Assembly (NCBI GenBank): GCA_035543875.1
Contig: DATKIY010000102.1
Span: 1 to 12,968 of the forward strand
DNA length: 12,968 bases
Direction: 5' to 3'
Origin: DATKIY01 sp035543875
GTDB lineage: Bacteria; Actinomycetota; Actinomycetes; JAHEKZ01
Shown here: positions 1 through 6,176 of the stretch, one piece after another
How positions within the stretch are numbered: position 1 is the stretch's first letter
Layout: each line of letters opens with the position of its first letter
Notes under the pieces: generated by a model
Seen by the model: the letters and a program-made list of their open reading frames with translations, nothing else
Told to the model about the DNA's origin: nothing
The model's database searches: none
Position numbers and translations under genes: made by a program

Positions 1-132
1 CGCTCTTGTCCAGGGCCTGAACCCAACTTGCTGCGGTCAGCGCCCGGGACGCCGAGCGCGGGGCCAATCACCCCGAAGTCCAGCTCCCATCAATGTCAGT
101 CCGACTGACCAACAACTCTTAAAGGATGTGTC
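1..132. other. Leader region before copC with no supported gene
   Basis: No convincing coding region is visible here on either strand. One plus-strand frame stays open, but its translation is low-complexity and resembles no known gene end, and the other frames are interrupted. The stretch ends in a ribosome-binding site (AAAGGA at 121-126, 6 bases before the ATG at 133). It also carries a perfect palindrome, listed separately. I could not identify a convincing -35/-10 pair. The region is probably the promoter and leader of the copper genes, possibly with the tail of an upstream gene at its left edge. Confidence 0.4.
95..109. promoter_or_regulatory. Perfect 15-base palindrome before copC, candidate operator
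   Basis: GTCAGTC and GACTGAC form a perfect 7-base inverted repeat around one central C, ending 23 bases before the copC ATG and 11 bases before its ribosome-binding site. The position suits a repressor operator in the promoter/leader, or a short mRNA hairpin. It matches no copper-regulator site I know with confidence, such as CopY-type TACAnnTGTA. There is no T-run after it, so it is a poor terminator candidate. Confidence 0.4.
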
Positions 133-711
133 ATGGGGAAACTCCGACCACGCATTCGACGGGTGATCGCAGGTTTTGCAATTGCATCCGCGTCACTCGT
201 TCTCACCGCAACCCAAGCTTCCGCACACAGTGAGCTCATCAGCAGTGACCCTGCTGAAGGTGCAACGCTTCACAAGTCGCCAACCAAAGTCAGCCTCACC
301 TTCGGCGAACCAATCCAGGAAGACGGAAGCACGATTGTCGTGACTGGTTACGACGAGAACGCCATCTCCGATGACTCGACCTTCAAGGTCAACGGAACAG
401 TTGCTTCCGTAGCAGTCGCTGGCGACCAGAAGACGGGCGACTACGTCGTTGCCTATCGCATCCTCTCGGCGGATGGCCACATCGTTGAAGACTCGTACAC
501 CTACCACCTTGACGTCGCGCTACCTAGTGCGTCGGCTTCTACTGACACCCCATCACCTACTGCAACGGCAGATCCAACGACGAGCCCGGTCTCGTCCGAC
601 ACCAGCGACGACTCCTCGGCTGGTGGGGTCTGGGTCCTCGGGTTGGGCGCGATCGCAATTGCCTTGGTCGCGGCGATTGTTTCGGTGCTGATGCGAAGGC
701 GTCGTGACTAG
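133..711 (+). CDS. copC: CopC-family copper-binding protein, secreted and membrane-anchored
   Basis: This 192-residue protein has the CopC layout. Residues 1-31 are a signal peptide: basic start, hydrophobic core, and an A-S-A cleavage site directly before H32. H32 would thus be the first mature residue, the N-terminal His that binds Cu(II) in CopC proteins. A beta-sandwich domain follows (about 32-128), with the family's D-G-H motif (H116) and a further His (H125) near its end. A Ser/Thr/Pro-rich stalk (about 131-163), one membrane helix (about 165-187) and a basic tail (RRRRD) follow. The domain therefore sits outside the cell, tethered by its C-terminus. The start is supported by AAAGGA 6 bases upstream. 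The last 8 bases overlap the next gene, so translation is probably coupled and the two proteins likely work together in copper handling. Family assignment is firm; whether it serves uptake or resistance is inference. Confidence 0.9.
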   Translation: MGKLRPRIRRVIAGFAIASASLVLTATQASAHSELISSDPAEGATLHKSPTKVSLTFGEPIQEDGSTIVVTGYDENAISDDSTFKVNGTVASVAVAGDQKTGDYVVAYRILSADGHIVEDSYTYHLDVALPSASASTDTPSPTATADPTTSPVSSDTSDDSSAGGVWVLGLGAIAIALVAAIVSVLMRRRRD

Positions 712-2704
712 CACAAAACAGGCCTCGGTGAAGGGCCAGTCGCTACGACTGGCCCTCATCAGCTTGGCAGTCGTCGCTGGGGTGACACTTCTCGGCGCTC
801 TGTGGATCGGAGGTGGAACACCACAACCCGCCCTCCCCGGTCTGCCCGACGCCGGACCACTCACCGAGTGGTTGCTGCCGTATGCGCAGCTGGTCACAAC
901 TCTCGCGGCCACCGCGACGGTTGGGTTGATGTTAGCCGCGGCCGCTCTCATCCCCTCCGACAAGGAACTGCTGTCCACCGCAGCGGCGCGCGCATCGCGT
1001 CTAGCGTTTTGGACAGCGCTGGCATGGTCGGCGAGCGCTCTTCTCGTGCTGGTGCTGGCACTGTCCGACACGTTGGCGCTGCCTATCAGCGACGCGCTGA
1101 GTGGCAACGTTCTCTACAGCTATGTGACGCAAGTTCCGCAGGGAGCTGCCTGGCTTACCTCAGCTGCACTCGCGGCTTTCGTTGCGGTCGCAGCACGAGA
1201 GGCTGATCGGCCGGTCGGCGCGTGGGTGGGCTTAGCCCTTGCGCTCGTTGCTTTACTGCCACCTGCGGTTACCGGCCACGCAAATTCAGCCGGCGACCAC
1301 GACCTCGCAACTTCCGCCCTGGTAGTTCACGTGGTGTGCGTCGTGCTGTGGGTCGGGGGTCTGTTGGCGTTGGTCTGGTACTGGAGAGTTGACGGTCGTT
1401 TCCTCGAAGCGGCAGTACGACGTTTTAGCGCACTCGCGCTTTGGGCGTACCTCGGCGTCGGGATCAGCGGGGTATTCAACACCTATGTTCGGGTGGACGG
1501 TCTCAGCGAGCTTTGGACGACCGGATACGGCCAGTTAGTCATGCTGAAAGTAGCTGCCTTTGCGGTGCTCGGCGTCTTCGGCTGGTGGCACAGACGACGG
1601 ACGATCCCAGAACTGACGCGACGGAACTCGAAGGTTTTCACGCGCTTTGCATCGATCGAAGCAGCAATCATGGTCGCCACCATCGCGATGGGGGTCGCAC
1701 TCTCCCTTTCCCCGCCTCCGGCCACTGGCCGCACGTCGCCGCCGTCCGCGGCTGAAGTGCTGCTTGGATACCCACTCCCTGGCCCGCCAACTGTCTCGAC
1801 CGTGCTGTTCGACTGGCGACCCGATCTGATTGCAATTTTGGTGATTGCGGGGGCCGCGGTTTGCTACGCACGCGGCGTGCTTGCACTCCACCGCCGCGGA
1901 GACCGTTGGCACATCGGACGCACGATCGCCTGGTATGTCGGGCTGTCCATCCTTGCGTTCGGAACGATGTCAGGACTCGGCACATATGGCCGCGTGGTCT
2001 TCAGTCTTCACATGACTCAACACATGGTGCTGAGCATGCTGGCTCCGATTCTGCTGGTTCTCGCCGCACCGATCACGCTGGCATTGCGGGCACTTCCCGC
2101 GGCCGGACGAAACGAGCCCTCCGGCCCACGCGAATGGCTAACAACTGCGCTGCACAGTCCGTTCATCAGAGTGTTGACGCATCCCATAACGGCCTTCATT
2201 TTGTTCATCAGTGCGCCATACATCATCTACTTCTCTGGACTGTTCGAAGTTGCTATGCGGCAACACTGGGCGCACGAGTTGCTCCATGTGCACTTCGTCC
2301 TTGTTGGTTACCTGTTCTACGAGTCGCTCATTGGTAGCGACCCACTGCCATACCGCGCGCGATACCCGATGCGACTCGTGACGTTGTTTGCATCACTCGC
2401 GTTTCATGCATTCTTCGCGGTTGCGCTCATGAGCAGCCACACCGTGATTGCACCGTCGTACTATGCGGCGCTTGACCGCCCATGGTGGACGGACTTACTC
2501 ACCGACCAAAACACCGGCTCGGCATTCGCGTGGGCGTTCGGAGAACTACCAGCACTCGTCGCACTTATTGTGCTGCTCATCCAATGGTCACGTGACGACG
2601 ACCGGGAGGCTCGCAGACGCGACAGGCAGGCCGACCGAGACGGCGACGCTGAGCGCGTGGCCTACAACGCGATGCTCGCCGAGCGCGCTCGAAAGGGAAC
2701 CTAA
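704..2704 (+). CDS. CopD-CtaG fusion: copper transport and cytochrome c oxidase assembly membrane protein
   Basis: This 666-residue polytopic membrane protein joins two families. The N-terminal half (about 15-335) is CopD-like: many membrane helices and a helix with H209 and W-V-G-G (216-219), preceded by H192 and H199. The C-terminal half (about 370-628) is CtaG-like, the caa3-oxidase assembly family: H436 and H440 in HMTQH, the cluster H521, H524, H528 and H530, and H569. These His residues are the likely copper ligands. The tail (629-666) is charged and cytoplasmic. The fused form and its length are common in Actinobacteria. The GTG start at 704 lies inside the end of copC (overlap GTGACTAG), with AAGG shortly upstream. 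Together with CopC it probably moves copper across the membrane and delivers it to the oxidase CuB site. The direction of transport is not shown by the sequence. Confidence 0.9.
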   Translation: MTSTKQASVKGQSLRLALISLAVVAGVTLLGALWIGGGTPQPALPGLPDAGPLTEWLLPYAQLVTTLAATATVGLMLAAAALIPSDKELLSTAAARASRLAFWTALAWSASALLVLVLALSDTLALPISDALSGNVLYSYVTQVPQGAAWLTSAALAAFVAVAAREADRPVGAWVGLALALVALLPPAVTGHANSAGDHDLATSALVVHVVCVVLWVGGLLALVWYWRVDGRFLEAAVRRFSALALWAYLGVGISGVFNTYVRVDGLSELWTTGYGQLVMLKVAAFAVLGVFGWWHRRRTIPELTRRNSKVFTRFASIEAAIMVATIAMGVALSLSPPPATGRTSPPSAAEVLLGYPLPGPPTVSTVLFDWRPDLIAILVIAGAAVCYARGVLALHRRGDRWHIGRTIAWYVGLSILAFGTMSGLGTYGRVVFSLHMTQHMVLSMLAPILLVLAAPITLALRALPAAGRNEPSGPREWLTTALHSPFIRVLTHPITAFILFISAPYIIYFSGLFEVAMRQHWAHELLHVHFVLVGYLFYESLIGSDPLPYRARYPMRLVTLFASLAFHAFFAVALMSSHTVIAPSYYAALDRPWWTDLLTDQNTGSAFAWAFGELPALVALIVLLIQWSRDDDREARRRDRQADRDGDAERVAYNAMLAERARKGT

Positions 2705-3234
2705 CGCGCCGGAGCGCCAACAGGAACAGAAATTCCAATCCCACCGAGAGTCTTAGCGCCAAAGCGCTGCTTCTCTCGTTCAATGTCCAGCGGCGCGATG
2801 TGCGAACGGCCCGCAAGAATTTCGTCAGTGATGAGGTCGGCTGGGACCAGCCAGGAGACCTCGAACTCGAGGTTGTCGGGGTCCTTGGCGTACAACGCCT
2901 TCGTTGTGGAGTGGTCGGACGCCCCAGACAGGGCCCCCATGCGAGTCAGCCGATCGGCGATCTCCTCAAGGTCTGACAACGTCTGGACCTCCCACGCGAG
3001 GTGGTACAGCCCGACCGACTGCCGACCCGCACCTGAGTCCGTCGCGTGGGCGCCGACCTCGAAAAGACCAAGATCGTGATCGTTGGTCGAGCCCGGTGCC
3101 TGCAGGAACGCGGCGCCACGGAGCTCAGCCATGTCCTTCAGCGGCTCAAATCCCAATGCCTCGCGGTAGAAGGCAACGCTGCGCTGGACATCACGAACAT
3201 ACAGAACTGCGTGATTGAGACGGAAAACACCCAT
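2701..3234 (-). CDS. VOC-family metalloenzyme (glyoxalase / extradiol dioxygenase fold)
   Basis: This 177-residue protein starts with the typical first VOC strand (residues 4-12) and the 'R-S-V-A-F-Y-R-E-A-L-G-F' helix. Probable metal ligands are H8, H78 (in Y-H-L-A-W) and E125 (in D-P-D-N-L-E-F-E). Two paired beta-alpha-beta-beta-beta modules fit in residues 4-130; the tail of about 45 residues is less typical. The family includes glyoxalases, ring-cleaving dioxygenases such as CatE-like enzymes, and antibiotic-binding proteins; the substrate cannot be read from the sequence. The start is supported by AAGGAG 7 bases before the ATG. The gene is divergent from a MarR regulator with an 80-base spacer, which suggests control by that regulator. 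Its TAG stop overlaps the TAA of the convergent CopD-CtaG gene by 4 bases. Confidence 0.85.
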   Translation of the reverse strand: MGVFRLNHAVLYVRDVQRSVAFYREALGFEPLKDMAELRGAAFLQAPGSTNDHDLGLFEVGAHATDSGAGRQSVGLYHLAWEVQTLSDLEEIADRLTRMGALSGASDHSTTKALYAKDPDNLEFEVSWLVPADLITDEILAGRSHIAPLDIEREKQRFGAKTLGGIGISVPVGAPAR

Positions 3235-3263
3235 AACGTGCTCCTTGATCAGTGAATAACCGA

Positions 3264-3292
3264 ACAGTACCGCAACTTCTTTGAACTCTCAA
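3264..3292 (-). promoter_or_regulatory. Candidate promoter of the VOC gene
   Basis: On the minus strand TTGAGA (3292-3287) resembles a -35 box. It is followed after 17 bases by TACTGT (3269-3264), a weaker -10 match. Transcription would start near 3257, leaving a short leader of about 22 bases that contains the AAGGAG ribosome-binding site. The -35 box directly abuts the -35 box of the divergent MarR promoter. This was read by eye and has no experimental support. Confidence 0.45.
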
Positions 3293-3308
3293 CTATTTCC
3301 GCTAGGAT
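3281..3308 (+). promoter_or_regulatory. Candidate promoter of the first MarR gene, possibly leaderless
   Basis: TTGAAC (3281-3286), a 16-base spacer and TAGGAT (3303-3308) form a plausible promoter. Only 6 bases separate the -10 box from the ATG at 3315, so the transcript would begin at or next to the start codon, as in leaderless mRNAs common in Actinobacteria. AGGA at 3304-3307 could act as a ribosome-binding site if transcription starts further upstream, so leaderless translation is not certain. TTGA-N4-TCAA at 3281-3292 spans both back-to-back -35 boxes and is a candidate MarR operator. Confidence 0.45.
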
Positions 3309-3314
3309 GGGGCC

Positions 3315-3815
3315 ATGACCAACACGACCGTCGCGCTGACGTCCACCGGCTGGCTGGACGAGAGCGAACAGGCCACGTGGCGCAAGTTTCTTGCCATGAC
3401 CCGAGTCGTCCAAGAGACGCTGGAGCGGCAGCTGCAACAGGACTCCGCCATGCCTCACACGTATTACCTGATCTTGGCGATGCTGTCCGAAGCCCCTGAA
3501 CGTACGCTCCGAATGAGTGAGCTGGCAGAGATCGCGGGCACCTCACAAAGCAGGTTGTCGCACGCTGCTGCTCGGCTCGAGGAGTCAGGCTGGATCACCC
3601 GCCGACGCTGTGCCACCGACAAGCGCGGCTACTTGGCAACTTTAACTGACGACGGTTTTCGCGTGTTACAAGCAACGGCCCCTGGCCACGTCGAAGCGGT
3701 CAGAAGCACACTGTTCGATCCGCTTTCCGCTGAGCAAGTTCGCCAGCTAGCGCTGATTGCCGACGCTGTGACAAGCGCGTCTGCGCTCGACTGCTCTCAG
3801 AGCGGAAACCTCTGA
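3315..3815 (+). CDS. MarR-family transcriptional regulator (first of two)
   Basis: This 166-residue protein has the MarR winged helix-turn-helix fold: N-terminal dimer helix (about 18-44), the helix-turn-helix at about 65-91 with the recognition helix near T77-E90, and a wing with D102-K-R-G-Y before a beta strand ending in L-T-D-D-G. The C-terminal helices (about 114-155) complete the dimer interface. MarR proteins usually repress their own and adjacent divergent genes and release DNA on binding a small phenolic or oxidant ligand. Here the divergent neighbour is the VOC enzyme, a likely target. There are two Cys residues (C99 in the wing and C160 near the end); redox sensing is possible but unproven. 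The ATG lies 6 bases after a -10-like box. A GAF protein follows 35 bases downstream. Confidence 0.88.
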   Translation: MTNTTVALTSTGWLDESEQATWRKFLAMTRVVQETLERQLQQDSAMPHTYYLILAMLSEAPERTLRMSELAEIAGTSQSRLSHAAARLEESGWITRRRCATDKRGYLATLTDDGFRVLQATAPGHVEAVRSTLFDPLSAEQVRQLALIADAVTSASALDCSQSGNL

Positions 3816-3850
3816 GCGGTTGATAGGTTCGCCCGTGAGGGAGGACACAC

Positions 3851-4429
3851 ATGCCGTCGCGCAAACCTGGTCGCAGGCAACCGCCTGATCCCTACCTCTA
3901 TCGCCGCGCCTGGAGCGCAAACACACGGGACGCAGCGTCGAAGCGAATCCGAACGGTGCTCGACGAAGCCTCGGGCCTTATCCCCGTTGCCGAGGCGATG
4001 GGCGAAGCGTTCCTCGACATCATGGTCGCGTCGGCGGTGTCAATCTCGTTGTTGGATGAGGACGGTTACCGCGACCTCGTCAATGTCGGAAAACTCGGGC
4101 AGGGCGAAGTCAGGTTTCCCAACGAGCGCTATCCCATCTCGCTGTATCCGGCAGCAGCTGCTCGGCTACTTGCCCGGCAGGGTTACATCAGCGCCGACGG
4201 AACGCTGGACTTGGACGCGGATCACCCACACTTGTCAGCGTGGGCGGGCGTTGGTTGTTTCATGGGCGTCCCAATCGTTGCGGGAGCAGAGGTCCGCGGC
4301 GAAGTTCTCATGGTCCGGGGAAAGAACAACCCGGTGTTCTCGGCCGAGGACCTCGAGGTTGCGGGTGATCTGGCCACACAGTTCGGCGCTCGACTACCCG
4401 AACTCTTAAACACCGAACCCCCACCATGA
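3851..4429 (+). CDS. Stand-alone GAF-domain protein
   Basis: This 192-residue soluble protein consists of a basic, Pro-rich start (1-16), an N-terminal helix and one GAF domain (about 38-186). The GAF signature is seen in V-S-I-S-L-L-D-E-D-G (63-72) and in the C-terminal part with G-V-P-I (139-142), a G-E-V-L-M-V strand (150-155) and F-S-A-E-D-L (163-168) before the last helix. No output domain (kinase, GGDEF, HTH) is attached, so it is a sensor or adaptor of unknown ligand. A strong ribosome-binding site (GGGAGGA, 3839-3845) lies 5 bases before the ATG. It follows the MarR gene by 35 bases on the same strand, so cotranscription is plausible. Some stand-alone GAF proteins bind small molecules or act as methionine sulfoxide reductases. 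The Cys pattern of the latter is absent here (a single Cys, C136), so I do not assign that role. Confidence 0.75.
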   Translation: MPSRKPGRRQPPDPYLYRRAWSANTRDAASKRIRTVLDEASGLIPVAEAMGEAFLDIMVASAVSISLLDEDGYRDLVNVGKLGQGEVRFPNERYPISLYPAAAARLLARQGYISADGTLDLDADHPHLSAWAGVGCFMGVPIVAGAEVRGEVLMVRGKNNPVFSAEDLEVAGDLATQFGARLPELLNTEPPP

Positions 4430-4440
4430 CGGTCCACCCA

Positions 4441-4461
4441 GCGGACGTTCGGCGGACGTTC
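4441..4461. repeat. Tandem direct repeat with an 11-base period
   Basis: GCGGACGTTC occurs at 4441-4450 and again at 4452-4461, separated by one G, in the 47-base spacer between the convergent GAF and serine hydrolase genes. It does not fold into a hairpin with a T-run, so it is not a recognisable terminator. Two copies may be chance or a small duplication. Confidence 0.5.
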
Positions 4462-4476
4462 TGAGTTGCCGGGGCG

Positions 4477-5610
4477 TCATTGAGTCCAGGCTTGGCCCGC
4501 GAGTAGCTCGAATACCGGCTCGAAATCGTAGGTCTTCGTACTGTTGGCCATCATCACAAACGCAAGCCCTCGGTGGGGGTACAGACGCATGACGTTCCAG
4601 AACCCCGCACCGGCTCCGAAGTGCTCGACCCAGTCACCCGATCCCGTCGTTGGTCGACGAAACCAACCGATGCCGTGGTCGAAAGGCTTCCCGGGGCAGT
4701 CCAACTGCCTCATCGAACGGATGGAACTCGCGTCAAGTATCCGGCGTCCGTCGAGCTCGCCGTCCCCCAGGTGCATTCGAAGGAACCGACCGGCATCCAG
4801 TACGTCACCGACGAGGCCGCCGAATGCTGGGCCATCAACGTAAAAGCGATTAAGCGCTAGGTAGCCCTCACGGCGCTCTCCGACGACACCCGCCGGCAGC
4901 AGTCGGCGCATGAACGGATCAGCGAGCCGAGGTGAACGAACGTAGCCTGTGGCAGCCTCGGCACCAGGCAGGTAGCTGAACCCCGTCCTGGACATTCCAA
5001 CAGGATCCAAAATCACCTCTCGGACATACTGCTCGAACGGTCGTCCCGCCGCTGACGCGATGACCTGCCCGACCGCGAGGTAGCCCACGTTGGAGTAGTG
5101 GGCCGTGCCGCCTACCGGGTATCGGTATGCGCGTCGGCGACCCATGAGCCGTCGCAAGAACAGTTCTGGCTCGGGTGCGCCGACGTCGGCAAGGCGGGCC
5201 CACCGAAGGGGTACCGGGTTGCCCAGGCCGGCCGTGTGGTTGAGCAACTGCCGCACAGTGGGTTGACGAGGGCCGGGGGCGCGAAGGTAGTCCACGTACT
5301 CAGCAGCCGGAGCGTCAAGGTCGAGTTGACCGTCTGCGGCAAGCTTCATCGCAGCCGTTGCGGTGACAATCTTCGACATCGAAAACCAGAGGTAAGAGGT
5401 CTCCGGCATAGCCAGAGTGCCACTGGCCAAGTTGGCCGCCCCGAACCCACCAGCGAACAACAACCGGTCAGCGTTGACGACCGCGAGGGACAGCCCCGGG
5501 ACGTGACTGATGCGCATCATCGTGCTTACGACGTCCACCAACCGTTCCGGTACCTTGCCCATCGCTGCGGTCACGGTGATTGCTGCCTCATGCCGAGCTC
5601 GGGGCGACAT
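4477..5610 (-). CDS. Serine hydrolase, beta-lactamase class C / esterase superfamily
   Basis: With the ATG at 5610 this is a 377-residue protein. The active-site motifs of the penicillin-binding fold are present in order: S77-M-S-K80 (SxxK, nucleophile and base), Y172-S-N174 (YxN), and H330-F-G-A-G in place of KTG. HxG at that position is typical of EstB-like esterases and AmpH/LACTB-type enzymes rather than true beta-lactamases. There is no signal peptide, so it probably acts in the cytoplasm; the natural substrate is unknown. The start is chosen because GGAGG (5616-5620) lies 5 bases upstream. The frame stays open further to 6021, but that extension would run antisense through the MarR gene and has basic, low-complexity composition. 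ATG at 5622 is a weaker alternative. A divergent MarR regulator starts 57 bases away and is the likely controller. Confidence 0.85.
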   Translation of the reverse strand: MSPRARHEAAITVTAAMGKVPERLVDVVSTMMRISHVPGLSLAVVNADRLLFAGGFGAANLASGTLAMPETSYLWFSMSKIVTATAAMKLAADGQLDLDAPAAEYVDYLRAPGPRQPTVRQLLNHTAGLGNPVPLRWARLADVGAPEPELFLRRLMGRRRAYRYPVGGTAHYSNVGYLAVGQVIASAAGRPFEQYVREVILDPVGMSRTGFSYLPGAEAATGYVRSPRLADPFMRRLLPAGVVGERREGYLALNRFYVDGPAFGGLVGDVLDAGRFLRMHLGDGELDGRRILDASSIRSMRQLDCPGKPFDHGIGWFRRPTTGSGDWVEHFGAGAGFWNVMRLYPHRGLAFVMMANSTKTYDFEPVFELLAGQAWTQ

Positions 5611-5633
5611 GGTGACCTCCATATCCTGCGGAC

Positions 5634-5661
5634 TTGATTTACTGCGCTTTCGTAGTACTGT
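5634..5661 (+). promoter_or_regulatory. Candidate leaderless promoter of the second MarR gene
   Basis: TTGATT (5634-5639), a 16-base spacer and TACTGT (5656-5661) form a promoter-like pair ending 6 bases before the ATG at 5668. No ribosome-binding site is visible before this ATG, which supports a leaderless transcript. The geometry is the same as at the first MarR gene. Inside the spacer, TACTGCG (5640-5646) and CGTAGTA (5651-5657) form an inverted repeat with one mismatch, well placed for autorepression. Confidence 0.5.
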
Positions 5662-5690
5662 TCCAATATGGTGCGAGATCGCAGTAAATC
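5636..5690. repeat. Perfect 11-base inverted repeat flanking the second MarR start, candidate operator
   Basis: GATTTACTGCG (5636-5646) is exactly reverse-complemented by CGCAGTAAATC (5680-5690), with 33 bases between. The left arm overlaps the -35 box and the right arm lies at codons 5-8 of the MarR gene. Centre-to-centre distance is 44 bases, close to four helical turns. Related half-sites lie between them (CGTAGTA at 5651-5657, TACTGTT at 5656-5662). This pattern suits two regulator dimers on one DNA face, controlling both the MarR gene and the divergent hydrolase. Confidence 0.5.
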
Positions 5691-6168
5691 TGTCAAGCCC
5701 CTTTCCCCGGCCGAAGTCAGGGAGGAGGACGTCGATGTGCTCTTCATGGTTTGGCTTGTCTCGCGTTCGACCACGGACCTGTTGGACTCGGTGCTCGCCC
5801 CTGCCGGCTTGTCGGCGGACGAGTTCGCCATCTACTCGGTGCTGGCTGCGGCGCCGACCATCACACCTTCGGAGCTGGCGCGCTGGATGGCCGCACCCGC
5901 GACGAGCGTCTCCAGTTACGTTAAGCGATTCGAGGGACGCGGCCACGTGGTGCGGGAGCCCCATCCCGATGACGGTCGCTCCTACCGCATTCGGCTGACT
6001 CCAGCTGGTCGCAAGGCGCACCGGGCCGCCGCCAAATTGTTTCGTCCGATTAGGTCTGACGTGACCGCTGGGCTTGCCGACGAGTACATCGACGTGCGAG
6101 AGGACCTGCTTCGCCTGCGAGTGGTGGTCGACGGCCTACGCACCCAGACATCCGACCAGACAGCGTGA
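5668..6168 (+). CDS. MarR-family transcriptional regulator (second of two)
   Basis: This 166-residue protein has the MarR layout: N-terminal dimer helix (about 20-45), helix-turn-helix (about 66-91, recognition helix near A78-G90), a wing with D101-D-G-R-S-Y, a strand ending in L-T-P-A-G (110-114), and C-terminal dimer helices. It lacks Cys, so thiol-based oxidant sensing is unlikely and ligand binding more probable. The first helix-turn-helix helix (S-E-L-A-R-W-M) differs from the first MarR gene, so the two are not recent duplicates. The gene is divergent from the serine hydrolase, its likely target. Inverted repeats over the promoter and first codons are candidate sites. No ribosome-binding site is visible, so leaderless translation is likely. 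It ends 8 bases before the convergent tRNA gene. Confidence 0.88.
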   Translation: MVRDRSKSVKPLSPAEVREEDVDVLFMVWLVSRSTTDLLDSVLAPAGLSADEFAIYSVLAAAPTITPSELARWMAAPATSVSSYVKRFEGRGHVVREPHPDDGRSYRIRLTPAGRKAHRAAAKLFRPIRSDVTAGLADEYIDVREDLLRLRVVVDGLRTQTSDQTA

Positions 6169-6176
6169 TCGAAGAG

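Noticed and set aside
553..1107. 184-codon open frame on the minus strand across the copC/CopD junction
   Set aside because: It spans two well-supported genes on the other strand and has shadow-like composition.
4426..4464. 12-codon mini-ORF overlapping the GAF stop (ATGA)
   Set aside because: It is very short and has no ribosome-binding site of its own; the ATGA arises from the GAF gene's last codons.
5098..5637. 179-codon open frame on the plus strand antisense to the hydrolase
   Set aside because: No domain-like pattern; the opposite strand holds SxxK, YxN and HxG motifs in order.
5623..6021. N-terminal extension of the serine hydrolase to 6021
   Set aside because: It runs antisense through the MarR gene, has basic low-complexity composition unlike the family, and a strong ribosome-binding site marks the start at 5610.
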